This document shows, piece after piece, positions 32,068 through 41,972 of a stretch of 64,000 nucleotides of DNA. The number at the start of each line of letters is the position of its first letter. Position 1 is the first letter of the stretch. Source of the stretch: Candidatus Kinetoplastibacterium crithidii (ex Angomonas deanei ATCC 30255) (GTDB taxonomy: Bacteria; Pseudomonadota; Gammaproteobacteria; Burkholderiales; Burkholderiaceae_B); the NCBI RefSeq assembly GCF_000319225.1, contig NC_019815.1:186001-250000 (forward strand), written 5' to 3'. The position numbers and the translations under genes are program-made. Below the pieces are notes generated by a model. It was given only the letters and a program-made list of their open reading frames with translations. It was not told the origin of the DNA and ran no database searches.

Positions 32068-32957
32068 ATAATAAAAATGATGTTTTATTTAAAAATTGTG
32101 ATGTATCAATTTTATCTATTATTGGTGTTGGCTTAATAGGTTCTTCTTTTGCTTTGGCTCTGAGGAGATCCGGTTATAATGGTCGTATCATTGGTGTGGA
32201 TAATAACCAGGAATCTTTGATACGCGCTAAAGAACTAAAAATCATAGATGACCATGGTAGTTTAGAATTTGCTGTTTCAAGAGCAAATTTTATAATGTTA
32301 GCTACTCCAGTTGGTCATGTAAGAGATTTGTTATTGAAAATAAAACCTAATTTGTTACCAGATGCAATAATAACAGATGTAGGCAGTACAAAAATGGATA
32401 CAATTAATGCAGCTTATGATGTTTTAGATGATTGTGTCTGTCAATTTATTCCAGGCCATCCTATAGCAGGAATAGAGAAAACAGGTCCAGACGCTGCAAC
32501 TGCAGAACTTTTTAATCAGCAGAATGTTGTTATTACTCCCTTGATAGAAAATAGAAAAATAGATCTAGATATTATAAGTAATTTTTGGTTGTGTTGCGGT
32601 GCAAATGTAATGTATATGAGCCCAGAAGAACATGATAGTATCTTTGCTTCTGTTAGTCATTTGCCTCATTTTCTATCTTATATGTATATGTCTCAGGTAG
32701 CATCTTCTGAAAATTGCGATAGAAGATTATCATTAGCTGGTTCTGGGTTTAGAGATTTCAGTAGAATATCTGCTAGTTCTCCAGATATGTGGTGTGATAT
32801 ATTTTTTTCTAATAAGAAATTTATAGAGATAGAGTTGGAGAAAGTACTTTCTTTAATTTTAATGGCTAGAAAAGCGTTAGATACAAAAGATAGGAAATTG
32901 TTGTATTCAATTTTAGAAAAAGCCTCTATTGCTCGCCGTAACTGGTTTAAGGAATAA
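32064..32957 (+). CDS. tyrA: Prephenate dehydrogenase
   Basis: NAD(P)-dependent oxidative decarboxylation of prephenate to 4-hydroxyphenylpyruvate in tyrosine synthesis. Dinucleotide-binding motif GVGLIGSSFALALRRSG near residue 17; TDVGSTK; the catalytic His in PGHPIAGIEKTGP; and VSHLPHFLSYMY. The 297-residue length is that of the monofunctional enzyme without a mutase or ACT domain, so feedback control is probably weak. Overlaps hisC by 4 bases and ends 4 bp before aroA, so the genes are translationally coupled. Confidence 0.95.
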   Translation: MNNKNDVLFKNCDVSILSIIGVGLIGSSFALALRRSGYNGRIIGVDNNQESLIRAKELKIIDDHGSLEFAVSRANFIMLATPVGHVRDLLLKIKPNLLPDAIITDVGSTKMDTINAAYDVLDDCVCQFIPGHPIAGIEKTGPDAATAELFNQQNVVITPLIENRKIDLDIISNFWLCCGANVMYMSPEEHDSIFASVSHLPHFLSYMYMSQVASSENCDRRLSLAGSGFRDFSRISASSPDMWCDIFFSNKKFIEIELEKVLSLILMARKALDTKDRKLLYSILEKASIARRNWFKE

Positions 32958-32961
32958 ATGT

Positions 32962-34296
32962 ATGGATCAAAAAATGGCTTATTTGGATTTAGGTAAATAT
33001 TGTAAAGCTGAGGGTGGTTTTATTCTGCCAGGTTCAAAAAGCATTTCTAATAGAGTATTATTATTATCGGCTTTGTCTAACGGAGTAACAGAAATTAATG
33101 GTTTATTAAGTTCTGATGATACCAAAGTTATGATAGATGCTCTATCTAAATTAGGCATTATCATTGTAGATAAAGATATAAATAATATTGAATTAATAAG
33201 CAATGGCAGCTTGAATAATGGAAGTTTTGATTTATTTTTAGGTAATGCTGGTACTGCATTACGTCCATTGCTTGCTGTTCTCTCTTTTATGGATGGATAT
33301 TATAAGCTGCATGGTGTTCCAAGAATGCATGAGCGTCCGATTAGAGATTTAGTGAATGCATTGAGGCAATTGGGATGCAATATTAAATATTATGATAAGG
33401 AAGGATACCCACCTTTGATAGTTAGTCCTTTTATAAAATCTAATACAGATAGTGTTTCTATAAAAGGCTCTGTATCTAGTCAATTTTTAACTGCTTTATT
33501 ATTAGCAGCTCCTGTGTTTACAAATAAAAATAAAACTAATCTTACTATTAATTTAGATGGAGAATTAATTTCAAAACCATATATAGATATTACTTTAAAT
33601 TTGATGGAAAAATTTGGGGTTGTTGTTAATAGAATATCAAATGATAGTTTTTTTATAAATCATGAAGATTTTTATACTACTCCTGGCAAAATATCTGTTG
33701 AAGGTGATGCTTCTGCTGCATCTTATTTTCTAGCTTTAGGAGCTATTGCTGGAGGACCTATTATTATTAATGGTGTAGGAAATAATAGTATTCAAGGTGA
33801 TATAGAGTTTACGAAGTTTTTAACATCTATAGGAGCCAATATTAAATTTTCGGAAAATTCTATTGAATCCAGTGGTATTTTGGTATGTAATGGGGAGAAA
33901 TTAAAATCTTTTGATGTTGATTTTAATATGATACCTGATGCTGCTATGACTGCTGCTGTATTAGCGCTATATGCTGATGGAAAATGTTTTTTACGCAATA
34001 TAGGCAGTTGGCGTGTGAAAGAAACAGATAGAATAAATGCTATGCAAGTTGAGTTAAGTAAGTTTGGTGTTAAGGTAGAGTCTGGTGATGACTGGTTATC
34101 TATTGATCCAATTGATATAGATAATTGGCCATCCCATGTATCTATAGATACATGGGATGATCATAGAATGGCCATGTGTTTTTCTTTGACTGCATTTGGC
34201 AAAACCAATGTAAGGATTATGGATCCTTCTTGCGTTAATAAGACATTTCCAGAATATTTTGATGTGTATAACAAAATGTTAATACAAAAGATATAA
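32962..34296 (+). CDS. aroA: 3-phosphoshikimate 1-carboxyvinyltransferase (EPSP synthase)
   Basis: Joins shikimate 3-phosphate and phosphoenolpyruvate, the sixth step of the shikimate pathway. PGSKSISNRVLLLSAL at the N-terminus, LFLGNAGTALRPL, the RMHERPIRDL stretch and the C-terminal DTWDDHRMAMCFSL are typical, with a class I glyphosate-sensitive-type PEP region. The frame is open from 32929 inside tyrA, but the ATG at 32962 is preceded by AAGGA 8 bases upstream and gives 444 residues. It sits directly after tyrA and 21 bp before cmk. Confidence 0.95.
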   Translation: MDQKMAYLDLGKYCKAEGGFILPGSKSISNRVLLLSALSNGVTEINGLLSSDDTKVMIDALSKLGIIIVDKDINNIELISNGSLNNGSFDLFLGNAGTALRPLLAVLSFMDGYYKLHGVPRMHERPIRDLVNALRQLGCNIKYYDKEGYPPLIVSPFIKSNTDSVSIKGSVSSQFLTALLLAAPVFTNKNKTNLTINLDGELISKPYIDITLNLMEKFGVVVNRISNDSFFINHEDFYTTPGKISVEGDASAASYFLALGAIAGGPIIINGVGNNSIQGDIEFTKFLTSIGANIKFSENSIESSGILVCNGEKLKSFDVDFNMIPDAAMTAAVLALYADGKCFLRNIGSWRVKETDRINAMQVELSKFGVKVESGDDWLSIDPIDIDNWPSHVSIDTWDDHRMAMCFSLTAFGKTNVRIMDPSCVNKTFPEYFDVYNKMLIQKI

Positions 34297-34317
34297 AGTG
34301 CTAATATTTGTCTGCCT

Positions 34318-34989
34318 GTGAACATAAAGAACAATATCCCAATTATTGCAATTGATGGCCCCACCGCTTCTGGTAAAGGGACGGTAGCTTTTTCTTTAGC
34401 AAAAATATTAGGTTGGTCAATTTTAGATTCTGGTGCCATATATAGATCTTTAGCTTTTTTTATTATTCAAAATAGTATTTCATATACTGATATTAATGCA
34501 ATTTTAAGTTTATTAAAAACATTAAAATTTTCTTTTCATAGTAATAATATACATGTTAATAGTTTAGATATTACTGAGAAAATTAGGAATGAAGATGTTG
34601 GTAAATTGGCTTCTATTATTTCAGAGAATAGAATTATTCGTGATTCTTTGTTAAATATACAGCGTAGCTGTATTCAAGAGCCTGGTTTGATAGCTGATGG
34701 TAGAGATATGGGCACAGTAGTTTTTCCTTTTGCCAGTTTAAAAATTTTTTTAACTGCAAATATTGATATAAGAGTGGAAAGACGTTATAAACAGTTGATA
34801 ACTAGTAAAGTCTCTGTTAACATTAGCAACCTTAGAAGTGCTATAATAGATAGGGATTTAAGAGATACTCAACGTGTAGTATCACCTTTAATACCTGCTT
34901 ATGATGCTCATATATTGGATTCTTCTTATCTTACAAATGATGAAACAGTAAGCGTAATATTAGATTTATGGAAGAATAGGCACTACTAA
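34318..34989 (+). CDS. cmk: Cytidylate kinase
   Basis: Phosphorylates CMP and dCMP with ATP. P-loop GPTASGKGT at residues 14-22, LDSGAIYRSLAF, and DGRDMGTVVFPFASLKIFLTA for the CMP-binding and lid regions; 223 residues. The start is GTG at 34318; no ATG or strong ribosome-binding site is nearby, but the next conserved residues begin immediately. A terminator hairpin overlaps the stop codon. The cmk-rpsA neighbourhood is conserved across proteobacteria. Confidence 0.94.
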   Translation: MNIKNNIPIIAIDGPTASGKGTVAFSLAKILGWSILDSGAIYRSLAFFIIQNSISYTDINAILSLLKTLKFSFHSNNIHVNSLDITEKIRNEDVGKLASIISENRIIRDSLLNIQRSCIQEPGLIADGRDMGTVVFPFASLKIFLTANIDIRVERRYKQLITSKVSVNISNLRSAIIDRDLRDTQRVVSPLIPAYDAHILDSSYLTNDETVSVILDLWKNRHY

Positions 34990-35026
34990 TATTTTTGAGG
35001 ATTAATAAAATATTAGTAGTTTTTTT
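34983..35026 (+). terminator. Rho-independent terminator between cmk and rpsA
   Basis: 13-bp perfect arms CTACTAATATTTT (34983-34995) and AAAATATTAGTAG (35007-35019) followed by seven T. The cmk stop codon lies inside the left arm. It separates the aromatic supraoperon from rpsA, which must then have its own promoter or depend on read-through. Confidence 0.85.
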
Positions 35027-35088
35027 AACTCCACCAATTATTTGGTGTGTATTTTTATGGTCTTTGTACCGAATGGTTTAATACTCCT
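35027..35088 (+). promoter_or_regulatory. Structured rpsA leader without a Shine-Dalgarno sequence
   Basis: Between the terminator and the rpsA ATG is a perfect small hairpin CACCAA-TTAT-TTGGTG (35032-35047), followed by GGT/ACC complementarities around 35059-35076. The bases just before the ATG (TTAATACTCCT) hold no Shine-Dalgarno sequence. E. coli rpsA also uses a folded leader with a poor ribosome-binding site, through which S1 represses its own translation; the same scheme is inferred here. Confidence 0.4.
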
Positions 35089-36801
35089 ATGTCATTATTT
35101 TCATCAAACGCTAGTAGCGGAGAGAGTTTTGCTGAATTATTTGCAGAAAGTTTAAAAAAACAAGACATGAAGTCTGGTGAAGTAATTAGCGCTGAAGTTG
35201 TAAGAATAGATCATAACTTTGTTGTTGTGAATGCTGGACTTAAATCAGAAGCCTTAATACCTTTAGAAGAATTTTTAGATGATCAAGGCAATATAGAAGT
35301 AAATACAGGAGATTTTGTATCAGTAGCTATTGATTCTTTAGAAAATGGTTATGGTGATACTATTTTATCTCGAGATAGGGCAAAAAGGTTGTCAGCATGG
35401 CTGAAATTAGAACAAGCTCTAGAAAGTGGAGAATTAATTACTGGAACAATTACAGGTAAGGTTAAAGGTGGTCTTACTGTAATGACTAATGGTATTCGCG
35501 CTTTCCTTCCAGGTTCATTAGTAGATCTACGTCCTGTAAAAGATACTACTCCATATGAAGGTAAAACTATGGAGTTTAAGGTTATCAAACTTGATAGAAA
35601 AAGGAATAATGTAGTTTTATCTAGAAGACAAGTTCTTGAAGCAAGTGTAGGGGAAGAACGTCAAAAATTGTTAGAGAACTTATACGAAGGAGCTGTGGTA
35701 AAAGGAGTAGTGAAAAATATCACAGATTATGGAGCCTTTATAGATTTAGGTGGTGTTGATGGATTGTTACATATAACAGACATGGCTTGGCGTCGTGTTA
35801 GACATCCATCTGAAGTGTTACAAGTTTGTCAAGAAATAGAAGCTAAAGTTTTAAAATTTGATCAAGAAAAAAACAGAGTTTCTCTTGGTGTTAAACAACT
35901 AGGAGAGGATCCTTGGGTTGATTTATCTCGACGTTATCCACAAGGCACCAGATTATTTGGTAAGGTTACAAATTTAACCGATTATGGTGCATTTGTTGAA
36001 GTTGAATCTGGTATTGAAGGTTTAGTTCACGTGTCAGAGATGGATTGGACTAATAAGAATGTTGATCCACGAAAAGTAGTAACTTTAGGTGATGAAGTCG
36101 AAATAATGGTTCTTGAAATAGATGAGGAGCGTCGTCGTATTTCTTTAGGAATGAAGCAATGTCGTGTTAATCCATGGGAAGAATTTGCTGTTAACTTTAA
36201 AAAAGGTGATAAGGTTAAAGGAGCAATTAAATCAATTACTGATTTTGGTATATTTGTTGGACTTCCTGGAGGAATTGATGGGTTGGTTCATTTATCAGAT
36301 TTATCTTGGACTGATAGTGGTGAAGAGATAGTTAGAGCTCTGAAAAAAGGTGATGAAATTGAAGCTGTTGTCTTAGGAATAGATACATCTAAAGAAAGAA
36401 TTTCTTTAGGGGTAAAACAGTTAGTGAATGATCCTTTCCAAGATTTTGTTGCTTCTCATGATAAAGGTTCGGTTGTTTCAGGTATTATAAAATCAGTAGA
36501 GCCTAAAGGGGCTATAGTTACACTTGCTCCAGAAGTTGATGCTTATTTAAGATCATCAGAAATATCTTCTGGTAAAGTTGAGGATGCAACTAGTATTCTC
36601 AAAGCAGGTAATAATGTTGATGCTATGATTTTAAATATAGACAAGAAGGCTAGATCAATTCAATTATCAGTTAAGGCGCGTGATGTTGTAGAAACAGTAG
36701 ACACAATACAACGCATGTCTGATGCTAGTGCTTCTTCAGGAACAACAAATCTTGGAGCTTTGCTAAAGGAAAAATTAGATCAACAGCGTAATGATGGTTA
36801 G
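35089..36801 (+). CDS. rpsA: 30S ribosomal protein S1
   Basis: Multi-domain RNA-binding protein needed to load most mRNAs onto the ribosome. Six S1 repeats are recognisable, for example [59 protein letters not shown] and [20 protein letters not shown]. The frame opens at 35047, but the ATG at 35089 gives the conserved start ([20 protein letters not shown]) and 570 residues. It is followed 5 bp later by ihfB, the standard proteobacterial arrangement. Codon and amino acid composition look less AT-driven than its neighbours, as expected for a highly expressed gene. Confidence 0.97.
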   Translation: MSLFSSNASSGESFAELFAESLKKQDMKSGEVISAEVVRIDHNFVVVNAGLKSEALIPLEEFLDDQGNIEVNTGDFVSVAIDSLENGYGDTILSRDRAKRLSAWLKLEQALESGELITGTITGKVKGGLTVMTNGIRAFLPGSLVDLRPVKDTTPYEGKTMEFKVIKLDRKRNNVVLSRRQVLEASVGEERQKLLENLYEGAVVKGVVKNITDYGAFIDLGGVDGLLHITDMAWRRVRHPSEVLQVCQEIEAKVLKFDQEKNRVSLGVKQLGEDPWVDLSRRYPQGTRLFGKVTNLTDYGAFVEVESGIEGLVHVSEMDWTNKNVDPRKVVTLGDEVEIMVLEIDEERRRISLGMKQCRVNPWEEFAVNFKKGDKVKGAIKSITDFGIFVGLPGGIDGLVHLSDLSWTDSGEEIVRALKKGDEIEAVVLGIDTSKERISLGVKQLVNDPFQDFVASHDKGSVVSGIIKSVEPKGAIVTLAPEVDAYLRSSEISSGKVEDATSILKAGNNVDAMILNIDKKARSIQLSVKARDVVETVDTIQRMSDASASSGTTNLGALLKEKLDQQRNDG

Positions 36802-36806
36802 TTAAT

Positions 36807-37091
36807 GTGACTAGATTAGATTTAATTGATAACTTAGTATCTAAATATCCTGATTTGTCGTTAAAGGATGTTGAACATCTGGTTAAAACAATTCTTTCTT
36901 CGCTAGAAGATGCTATGAAGTTAGGCAAAAGAATAGAAGTGCGTGGATTTGGAAGTTTTTCAATTGTAACAAGACATTCTAGAATTGCTCGTAATCCAAA
37001 ATCTGGAAGTCTTGTTTTATTGAAAGAAAGAAAAGTACCAATTTTCAAAGCTGGAAAAGAATTGAAAGATAGAATTAAGTTATCAAAATAA
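36807..37091 (+). CDS. ihfB: Integration host factor subunit beta
   Basis: DNA-bending protein of the HU/IHF family, 94 residues. Start is GTG at 36807 giving VTRLDLIDNLVSKYPDLSLKD; the signature VRGFGSFSIVTRHSRIARNPKSG includes the beta-arm, followed by VPIFKAGKELKDRI. The position right after rpsA identifies it as the beta subunit. IhfA, normally next to pheT, is not in this window, so whether it forms a heterodimer here cannot be judged. Confidence 0.95.
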   Translation: MTRLDLIDNLVSKYPDLSLKDVEHLVKTILSSLEDAMKLGKRIEVRGFGSFSIVTRHSRIARNPKSGSLVLLKERKVPIFKAGKELKDRIKLSK

Positions 37092-37119
37092 TATAATTCT
37101 GTATAAAATAAAGTTTTAA

Positions 37120-37166
37120 ATAAAAACATAGAATATTTTAAATAATTCTATGTTTTTATTTTTTGA
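37120..37166 (+). terminator. Rho-independent terminator after ihfB
   Basis: 15-bp arms 37120-37134 (ATAAAAACATAGAAT) and 37145-37159 (ATTCTATGTTTTTAT), followed by a T-run. Located 28 bp after the ihfB stop codon. Confidence 0.85.
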
Positions 37167-37300
37167 TATATAAATTATTTGCATGTTTTATTTTTACTTA
37201 AACCGGTAAAAATTTATCAATGATAGTTCTAAATATTTTTATCGATTTCATCATATAATACAATTTGTCTAGAATTTTGATTTCTAACTATAGGCTTTTT

Positions 37301-38230
37301 ATGAAGACTATGTATGTGACTCATCCTAGTAGTTTAAAGCATGAAATGGGTTGTTTTCATCCAGATTCTCCAGAGAGAATATATGCTATATCTGATCAAA
37401 TGCTAGCAAGTGGTTTAATGTCTTTTGTAAAACAAGGTTATTCTTTTAAAGCATTAAAAAAAGATATATTAAGAGTTCATTCTCCTATTTATTTAGATTA
37501 TCTATATAAAAACATTCCAACTGATGGTGAATATTATTATATAGATAACGATACCATAATGAATTCTTATACATTTGAATCTGCATTATATGCTGCTGGT
37601 TCTGGTATGTTTGCTATAGATGCTATATTTAGTAATAGTGTAAAAAACGCTTTTTGTGCGATAAGGCCTCCTGGTCATCATGCAAATCATGACAATGCTA
37701 TGGGTTCTTGTTTTTTTAATAATGTTGCAATAGCAGCTAAATATGCTTTTGATAAGTACAAGGTAAGTAGATTAGCAATTGTGGATTTTGATGCTCATCA
37801 TGGTAATGGTACTGAAGAAATATTCTATGATGATGATCGTGTTTTGATGTGTAGTTTTTTTCAACATCCATTTTATCCTTATTTAGGAAAACATTCTTTA
37901 AAAAAAAATAATATGTGTAATTTGCCAGTAAATGCTTATGCAAAAAGCAGTAGAATTAGAGATATTGTTAATAATCATTGGGTTCCAGCTATACATAAAC
38001 ATAAACCTGAAGTGATATTAATTTCTGCTGGTTTTGATGCTCATAAAGAAGATGATATGAGTCAAATTTGTTTAACAGAATATGATTATGCTTGGATAAC
38101 TAATATTATTGTTGAGTTATCTGAACAATATGCAAATGGACGTATAGTTAGTATATTGGAAGGTGGATATAATTTATCATCTTTAAGTAGAAGTGTGGTT
38201 TTGCATATTCGTGCTTTGGCTAATATATAA
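37301..38230 (+). CDS. Histone deacetylase-family protein
   Basis: Zinc-dependent amidohydrolase of the arginase/deacetylase fold, related to AcuC and bacterial acetylpolyamine amidohydrolases. HPDSPERI near the N-terminus, the paired active-site His in RPPGHHA, the Zn ligands Asp and His in DFDAHHGNGT and the second Asp in GFDAHKEDD are all intact, so activity is expected; the substrate is unknown. The frame is open from 37265, but the ATG at 37301 is preceded by AGG at 6 bases and gives 309 residues. It stands between ihfB and etfB, 24 bp before etfB, and may be cotranscribed with it. Confidence 0.88.
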   Translation: MKTMYVTHPSSLKHEMGCFHPDSPERIYAISDQMLASGLMSFVKQGYSFKALKKDILRVHSPIYLDYLYKNIPTDGEYYYIDNDTIMNSYTFESALYAAGSGMFAIDAIFSNSVKNAFCAIRPPGHHANHDNAMGSCFFNNVAIAAKYAFDKYKVSRLAIVDFDAHHGNGTEEIFYDDDRVLMCSFFQHPFYPYLGKHSLKKNNMCNLPVNAYAKSSRIRDIVNNHWVPAIHKHKPEVILISAGFDAHKEDDMSQICLTEYDYAWITNIIVELSEQYANGRIVSILEGGYNLSSLSRSVVLHIRALANI

Positions 38231-38254
38231 TTAAAATAGTTTGGGATTCTATTA

Positions 38255-38995
38255 ATGAAGGTTTTAGTAGCTATAAAAAGTGTTATAGATCATAATGTTA
38301 CAGTTCAAATTAGAGATGATAATCTAGGTGTTAAAACAGACAATGTAAAAATTTCTGCGAATCCTTTTGATGAAATTGCTTTGGAGACAGCAATTCAATT
38401 AAAAGAAAAAGGTATTGTTTCTGAAATTATTGTTGTTTCTTGTGGTATTGATTGTAAATCTGTTTTGCAAAATGCATTAGCAATGGGAGCTGATAGGGCA
38501 TTTTTTGTTTATTCTGATATTGATTTACAACCATTAGCTGTCGCTAAAATTATAAAAAAATTGGTTCAAGAAGAAAAACCTCAAATTGTATTTTTAGGTA
38601 AGCAGTCTATAGATAATGATTATTGCCAAACTGGGCAAATATTAGCTGGATTATTAAATTGGTCTCAGGCAACATTTGCTAGCTGTATAGATTTTATAGA
38701 TAATAGATTTTTAGTAAATATGGAGGTTGATTTTGGGTCAAAATTAGTTTCTGTAAAATTACCAACTGTTATTACAGCAGATCTTAATCTTAACCAACCT
38801 AGATATATTTCTTTACAAAATTTAATTAAATCAAAAAAGAAAAAGATTGAATTAATCAATTCAGAAGAAATCTTAAATGACATCAAACCAAGAATAATTA
38901 GATTAAATATGAAAGAAGCGAAAAAAGATAAAAAAACTGTATTTTTCAACGAAATAAATATTTTTTTAGATAAACTTAAGAATGAATTAATATGA
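38255..38995 (+). CDS. etfB: Electron transfer flavoprotein subunit beta
   Basis: With EtfA forms the FAD/AMP-containing carrier that accepts electrons from flavoprotein dehydrogenases and passes them to EtfD. MKVLVAIKSVIDHNV at the start, KISANPFDEIALETAIQLKEKG, and the AMP-binding region LGKQSIDNDYCQTGQILAGLL are conserved; 246 residues. Overlaps etfA by 4 bases (ATGA), so the subunits are translationally coupled. Confidence 0.95.
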   Translation: MKVLVAIKSVIDHNVTVQIRDDNLGVKTDNVKISANPFDEIALETAIQLKEKGIVSEIIVVSCGIDCKSVLQNALAMGADRAFFVYSDIDLQPLAVAKIIKKLVQEEKPQIVFLGKQSIDNDYCQTGQILAGLLNWSQATFASCIDFIDNRFLVNMEVDFGSKLVSVKLPTVITADLNLNQPRYISLQNLIKSKKKKIELINSEEILNDIKPRIIRLNMKEAKKDKKTVFFNEINIFLDKLKNELI

Positions 38996-39936
38996 TATTA
39001 ATAGTTCCTGATCATAATAATTATTCTCTTGATAGTTCCACTATAAATCTTCTAGAAGCTGCTTCAAGATTAGGATTAAAAGAAGAGATACATATATTGA
39101 TAATTGGGTATAATTTAGAAAGGGTTATAAAAGAAGCTACTAATATATCTAATTATATAACGAAGATATTGGTAGTTGATGCATTTTATTTTGGAGATTT
39201 TCTAGCAGAGAATCATGCTTTACAAATTTCTAAATTAGCTAGTGATTATTCTTGTGTTATTTTTTCTAATTCTTCTTTTGCAAAAAGCATTGCTCCAAGG
39301 TTAGCAGGTATCTTAGATATTGCCCCAATATCTGAAGTTACTGATATTATTTCTAAGGATATTTTCGAGCGTTTTATATACACAGGTAAGTTTATAGAAA
39401 CTGTTTCTTGTAATGAAAATACGAAAATTCTTACTATAAACACATCATTTTTTGCTAATAAAAATTCTTATAAAAAGAATTCTACTGTTTTAGTAGAGCA
39501 TGTTTCTCCAATAGATAATCTTGGTTTATCTATTTTAGTAGATGATAAAATAAATCTCACAAATCGTCCTGATTTATTGAAAGCGAATATTGTAGTAGCT
39601 GGGGGTCGTGCACTAGGCAGCAAAGAAAATTTTGATAATTTGATATGTGGTTTAGCTGATAAATTAGGAGCTGCTGTTGGGGCATCTCGTGCTGCTGTTG
39701 ATGCTGGTTATACTTCTAATGATTTGCAAATAGGTCAAACTGGCAAAAGCATTTCACCAAAATTATACTTTGCTATAGGTATATCAGGTGCGGCACAACA
39801 TATTGCTGGTATTTGTAATGCGGGTGTTATTGTATCAATAAATAATGATAGAGATGCACCTATTTTTCAATTTTCTGACTATGGAATAGTGGGAAATCTT
39901 TTTGATATTGTTCCAAAGTTAATAAAATTACTATAA
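38992..39936 (+). CDS. etfA: Electron transfer flavoprotein subunit alpha
   Basis: FAD-binding subunit of ETF. The C-terminal FAD domain is intact: VVAGGRALGSKENF, AAVGASRAAVDAGY, DLQIGQTGKSISPKLYFAIGISGAAQHIAG and INNDRDAPIFQFSDYGIVGNLFDIVP. The 314-residue length is normal; the N-terminal domain is more divergent, as usual. Together with etfB and the distant etfD it completes an electron path to ubiquinone. No acyl-CoA dehydrogenase or other electron donor gene is seen in this window. Confidence 0.95.
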   Translation: MILIVPDHNNYSLDSSTINLLEAASRLGLKEEIHILIIGYNLERVIKEATNISNYITKILVVDAFYFGDFLAENHALQISKLASDYSCVIFSNSSFAKSIAPRLAGILDIAPISEVTDIISKDIFERFIYTGKFIETVSCNENTKILTINTSFFANKNSYKKNSTVLVEHVSPIDNLGLSILVDDKINLTNRPDLLKANIVVAGGRALGSKENFDNLICGLADKLGAAVGASRAAVDAGYTSNDLQIGQTGKSISPKLYFAIGISGAAQHIAGICNAGVIVSINNDRDAPIFQFSDYGIVGNLFDIVPKLIKLL

Positions 39937-40058
39937 TGGCACTGGATTTATTGAATAAAGTAAATTATAATTCTTTATTATTTAACAATATCATCCTCTA
40001 GTTCTAGGCTAAAAATATATTTTATAAAAATAGAATGAATGATGATTTCGGAGTATTT

Positions 40059-40430
40059 ATGAATTTAATTGGCATTTTAGAAAAAGAAGAAATTTCTCGT
40101 TTAAGCAGTCCTAAAAAAAACTTTGATTTTTCTCCAGGAGATACAGTTTCTGTTAGTGTAAACGTAGTAGAAGGTACACGTAAAAGGGTTCAAATATATG
40201 AAGGCGTTGTAATAGCTAAAAGAAGCAAAGGTCTTAATTCTTCATTTATTGTTAGGAAAGTTTCTTCAGGCGAAGCTGTTGAAAGAACTTTTCAATTTTA
40301 TTCTCCTCAAATAGAAGCTATAGAGATAAAAAGATTGGGTAGTGTTCGAAGAGCTAAATTATATTATCTTAGATCTAGATTTGGACGTTCAGCTCGAATT
40401 AAAGAAAAACTAGTCTTTAAGAAAAAATAG
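40059..40430 (+). CDS. rplS: 50S ribosomal protein L19
   Basis: Ribosomal protein at the 30S-50S interface. [33 protein letters not shown] and the C-terminal [23 protein letters not shown] are diagnostic. The frame is open from 40035, but the ATG at 40059 has a GGAG site 6 bases upstream and starts [12 protein letters not shown]; 123 residues. In most proteobacteria it ends the rpsP-rimM-trmD-rplS operon; here none of those genes is next to it. Its last 21 bases overlap the 3' end of rsgA on the other strand. Confidence 0.96.
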   Translation: MNLIGILEKEEISRLSSPKKNFDFSPGDTVSVSVNVVEGTRKRVQIYEGVVIAKRSKGLNSSFIVRKVSSGEAVERTFQFYSPQIEAIEIKRLGSVRRAKLYYLRSRFGRSARIKEKLVFKKK

Positions 40431-41336
40431 TATTATTACAGTTTTTGTTTTCTTGATATTCTTTAATAATTTTTTTATATAAAGAATATCTTGTTTTTTT
40501 ATTCTATTGTCTTTTACTGCTTGTATTATCCCACAAAATGGTTCGTGACAATGTGTGCAATTATAAAATTGACACGTATGGATGAAATTTTTAAATTCTG
40601 GAAATCCTTTATCAATTTCGTTTAGCTTAATATGTCCAATTGAGAATTCTTGAATTCCAGGAGAGTCTATAATGAAGCTATTTTCAATATTTAGTTTGTA
40701 TATTTTTGTGTAACTTGTAGTATGTTTTCCTGTTCCTAGGTGTTTAGAATATTCATTTGTAGCGGCATTCGCAGATGGCACTAATTTATTTATGATAGTA
40801 GACTTTCCCATGCCACTTTGCCCAACTAATAAAGTAGTCCTATTACTTAGAACATGAATTAGTTTATTATTAATGTCTTGATTATTTAAGTATTTTGCAC
40901 TTAGTGTAATTATATTTATTTCGTCTGGTTTTATAGCATTAATTTTTTCAATACTTCTTGGTAGGTCTTCTTTTAAATCATCTTTATTCAAAATTATTGT
41001 TACATCTATTTTCGATCTAAATGATTCTAATATTATGTTAGCTATGGTTTCTGTAGAAAACTCTGGTTTAGTGGCAGCTATAATAATTACATGATCTATA
41101 TTTGCTGCTAATTTTTTGATTTTATTTTTCTCAGAACGATAAAAAATATTTTTTCTCTCTAATATATTTACTATACAATTTTTATCATATGATTCTTTGC
41201 TTACTTCTACCCAGTCACCTATAGTTGCATAGTTTTTTTTGCCTTTCATATAACACTTATATAAAGAATTATCTGACTCTACTATGTAATGCTGCTTATG
41301 AAATTCAACAACTCGACCAATAATGTGATTTTTCAT
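40410..41336 (-). CDS. rsgA: Ribosome small-subunit-dependent GTPase A
   Basis: Circularly permuted GTPase that checks late 30S maturation. An OB-fold occupies about residues 1-75; the G4-like region is LNKDDL, the P-loop [14 protein letters not shown] and the G3 motif DSPGIQEF, in the permuted order G4-G1-G3. The zinc-finger domain is [15 protein letters not shown]. Length (308 residues) is normal, though the last dozen residues ([13 protein letters not shown]) are read antisense to rplS and look unconserved. It is divergent from orn. Confidence 0.94.
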   Translation of the reverse strand: MKNHIIGRVVEFHKQHYIVESDNSLYKCYMKGKKNYATIGDWVEVSKESYDKNCIVNILERKNIFYRSEKNKIKKLAANIDHVIIIAATKPEFSTETIANIILESFRSKIDVTIILNKDDLKEDLPRSIEKINAIKPDEINIITLSAKYLNNQDINNKLIHVLSNRTTLLVGQSGMGKSTIINKLVPSANAATNEYSKHLGTGKHTTSYTKIYKLNIENSFIIDSPGIQEFSIGHIKLNEIDKGFPEFKNFIHTCQFYNCTHCHEPFCGIIQAVKDNRIKKQDILYIKKLLKNIKKTKTVIILFFLKD

Positions 41337-41426
41337 ATAGTAATATTTTGATTGTTTCTATAGTAGACTTACTCTAAATATAGTAAATTATTAATGTAAG
41401 ATTAAAACTAATTATGTAGATAATAT

Positions 41427-41972
41427 ATGAAAAATTTAAAAGATGATAGATTGGTTTGGATTGATATGGAAATGAGTGGTTTGGATATGCATAAAGAGCG
41501 TATATTAGAAATTGCAGTTCTAATTACTAATAATAATTTAGATATTATTTCAAAAGGACCTGTATTGGTTATAAAGCAAAGTGACGAAATACTGGATGCA
41601 ATGGATAAATGGAATACCTCTGTTCATAACAGAAGTGGTTTAGTCGACAAGGTTAGAAAATCTGAACTTAATGAGAGTGATGCGGAAATAATAATATTAG
41701 ATTTTTTAAAAAAATATGTAATTGTCAATAAATCACCTTTATGTGGTAATACCATACATCAAGATCGTAATTTTATGAAATTATATATGCCTAATTTAGA
41801 AAATTTTTTTCATTATCGTAATATAGATGTCAGTTCTATAAAAGAAGTTATTCATAGATGGCATCCTGATACTAAATGTAAATTTATTAAACAGAATCAA
41901 CATGAAGCATTAGCTGATATTTATGAGTCTATAGAAGAGTTAAAATTTTATAAAAAACATTTTTTTATTTAA
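41427..41972 (+). CDS. orn: Oligoribonuclease
   Basis: 3'-5' exoribonuclease that degrades 2-5 nt RNA fragments and pGpG, the last step of mRNA turnover; usually essential. DEDDh-family residues are in place: Asp and Glu in [10 protein letters not shown], Asp in [10 protein letters not shown], and His/Asp in [12 protein letters not shown]. Length (181 residues) is normal. Divergent from rsgA; its last 8 bases overlap the 3' end of the MATE gene. Confidence 0.95.
   Translation: MKNLKDDRLVWIDMEMSGLDMHKERILEIAVLITNNNLDIISKGPVLVIKQSDEILDAMDKWNTSVHNRSGLVDKVRKSELNESDAEIIILDFLKKYVIVNKSPLCGNTIHQDRNFMKLYMPNLENFFHYRNIDVSSIKEVIHRWHPDTKCKFIKQNQHEALADIYESIEELKFYKKHFFI

Noticed and set aside
39964-39984. 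AATAAAG/CTTTATT inverted repeat after etfA as a terminator.
   Set aside because: Seven A-T-rich pairs without a clear T-run; expected by chance in this composition.
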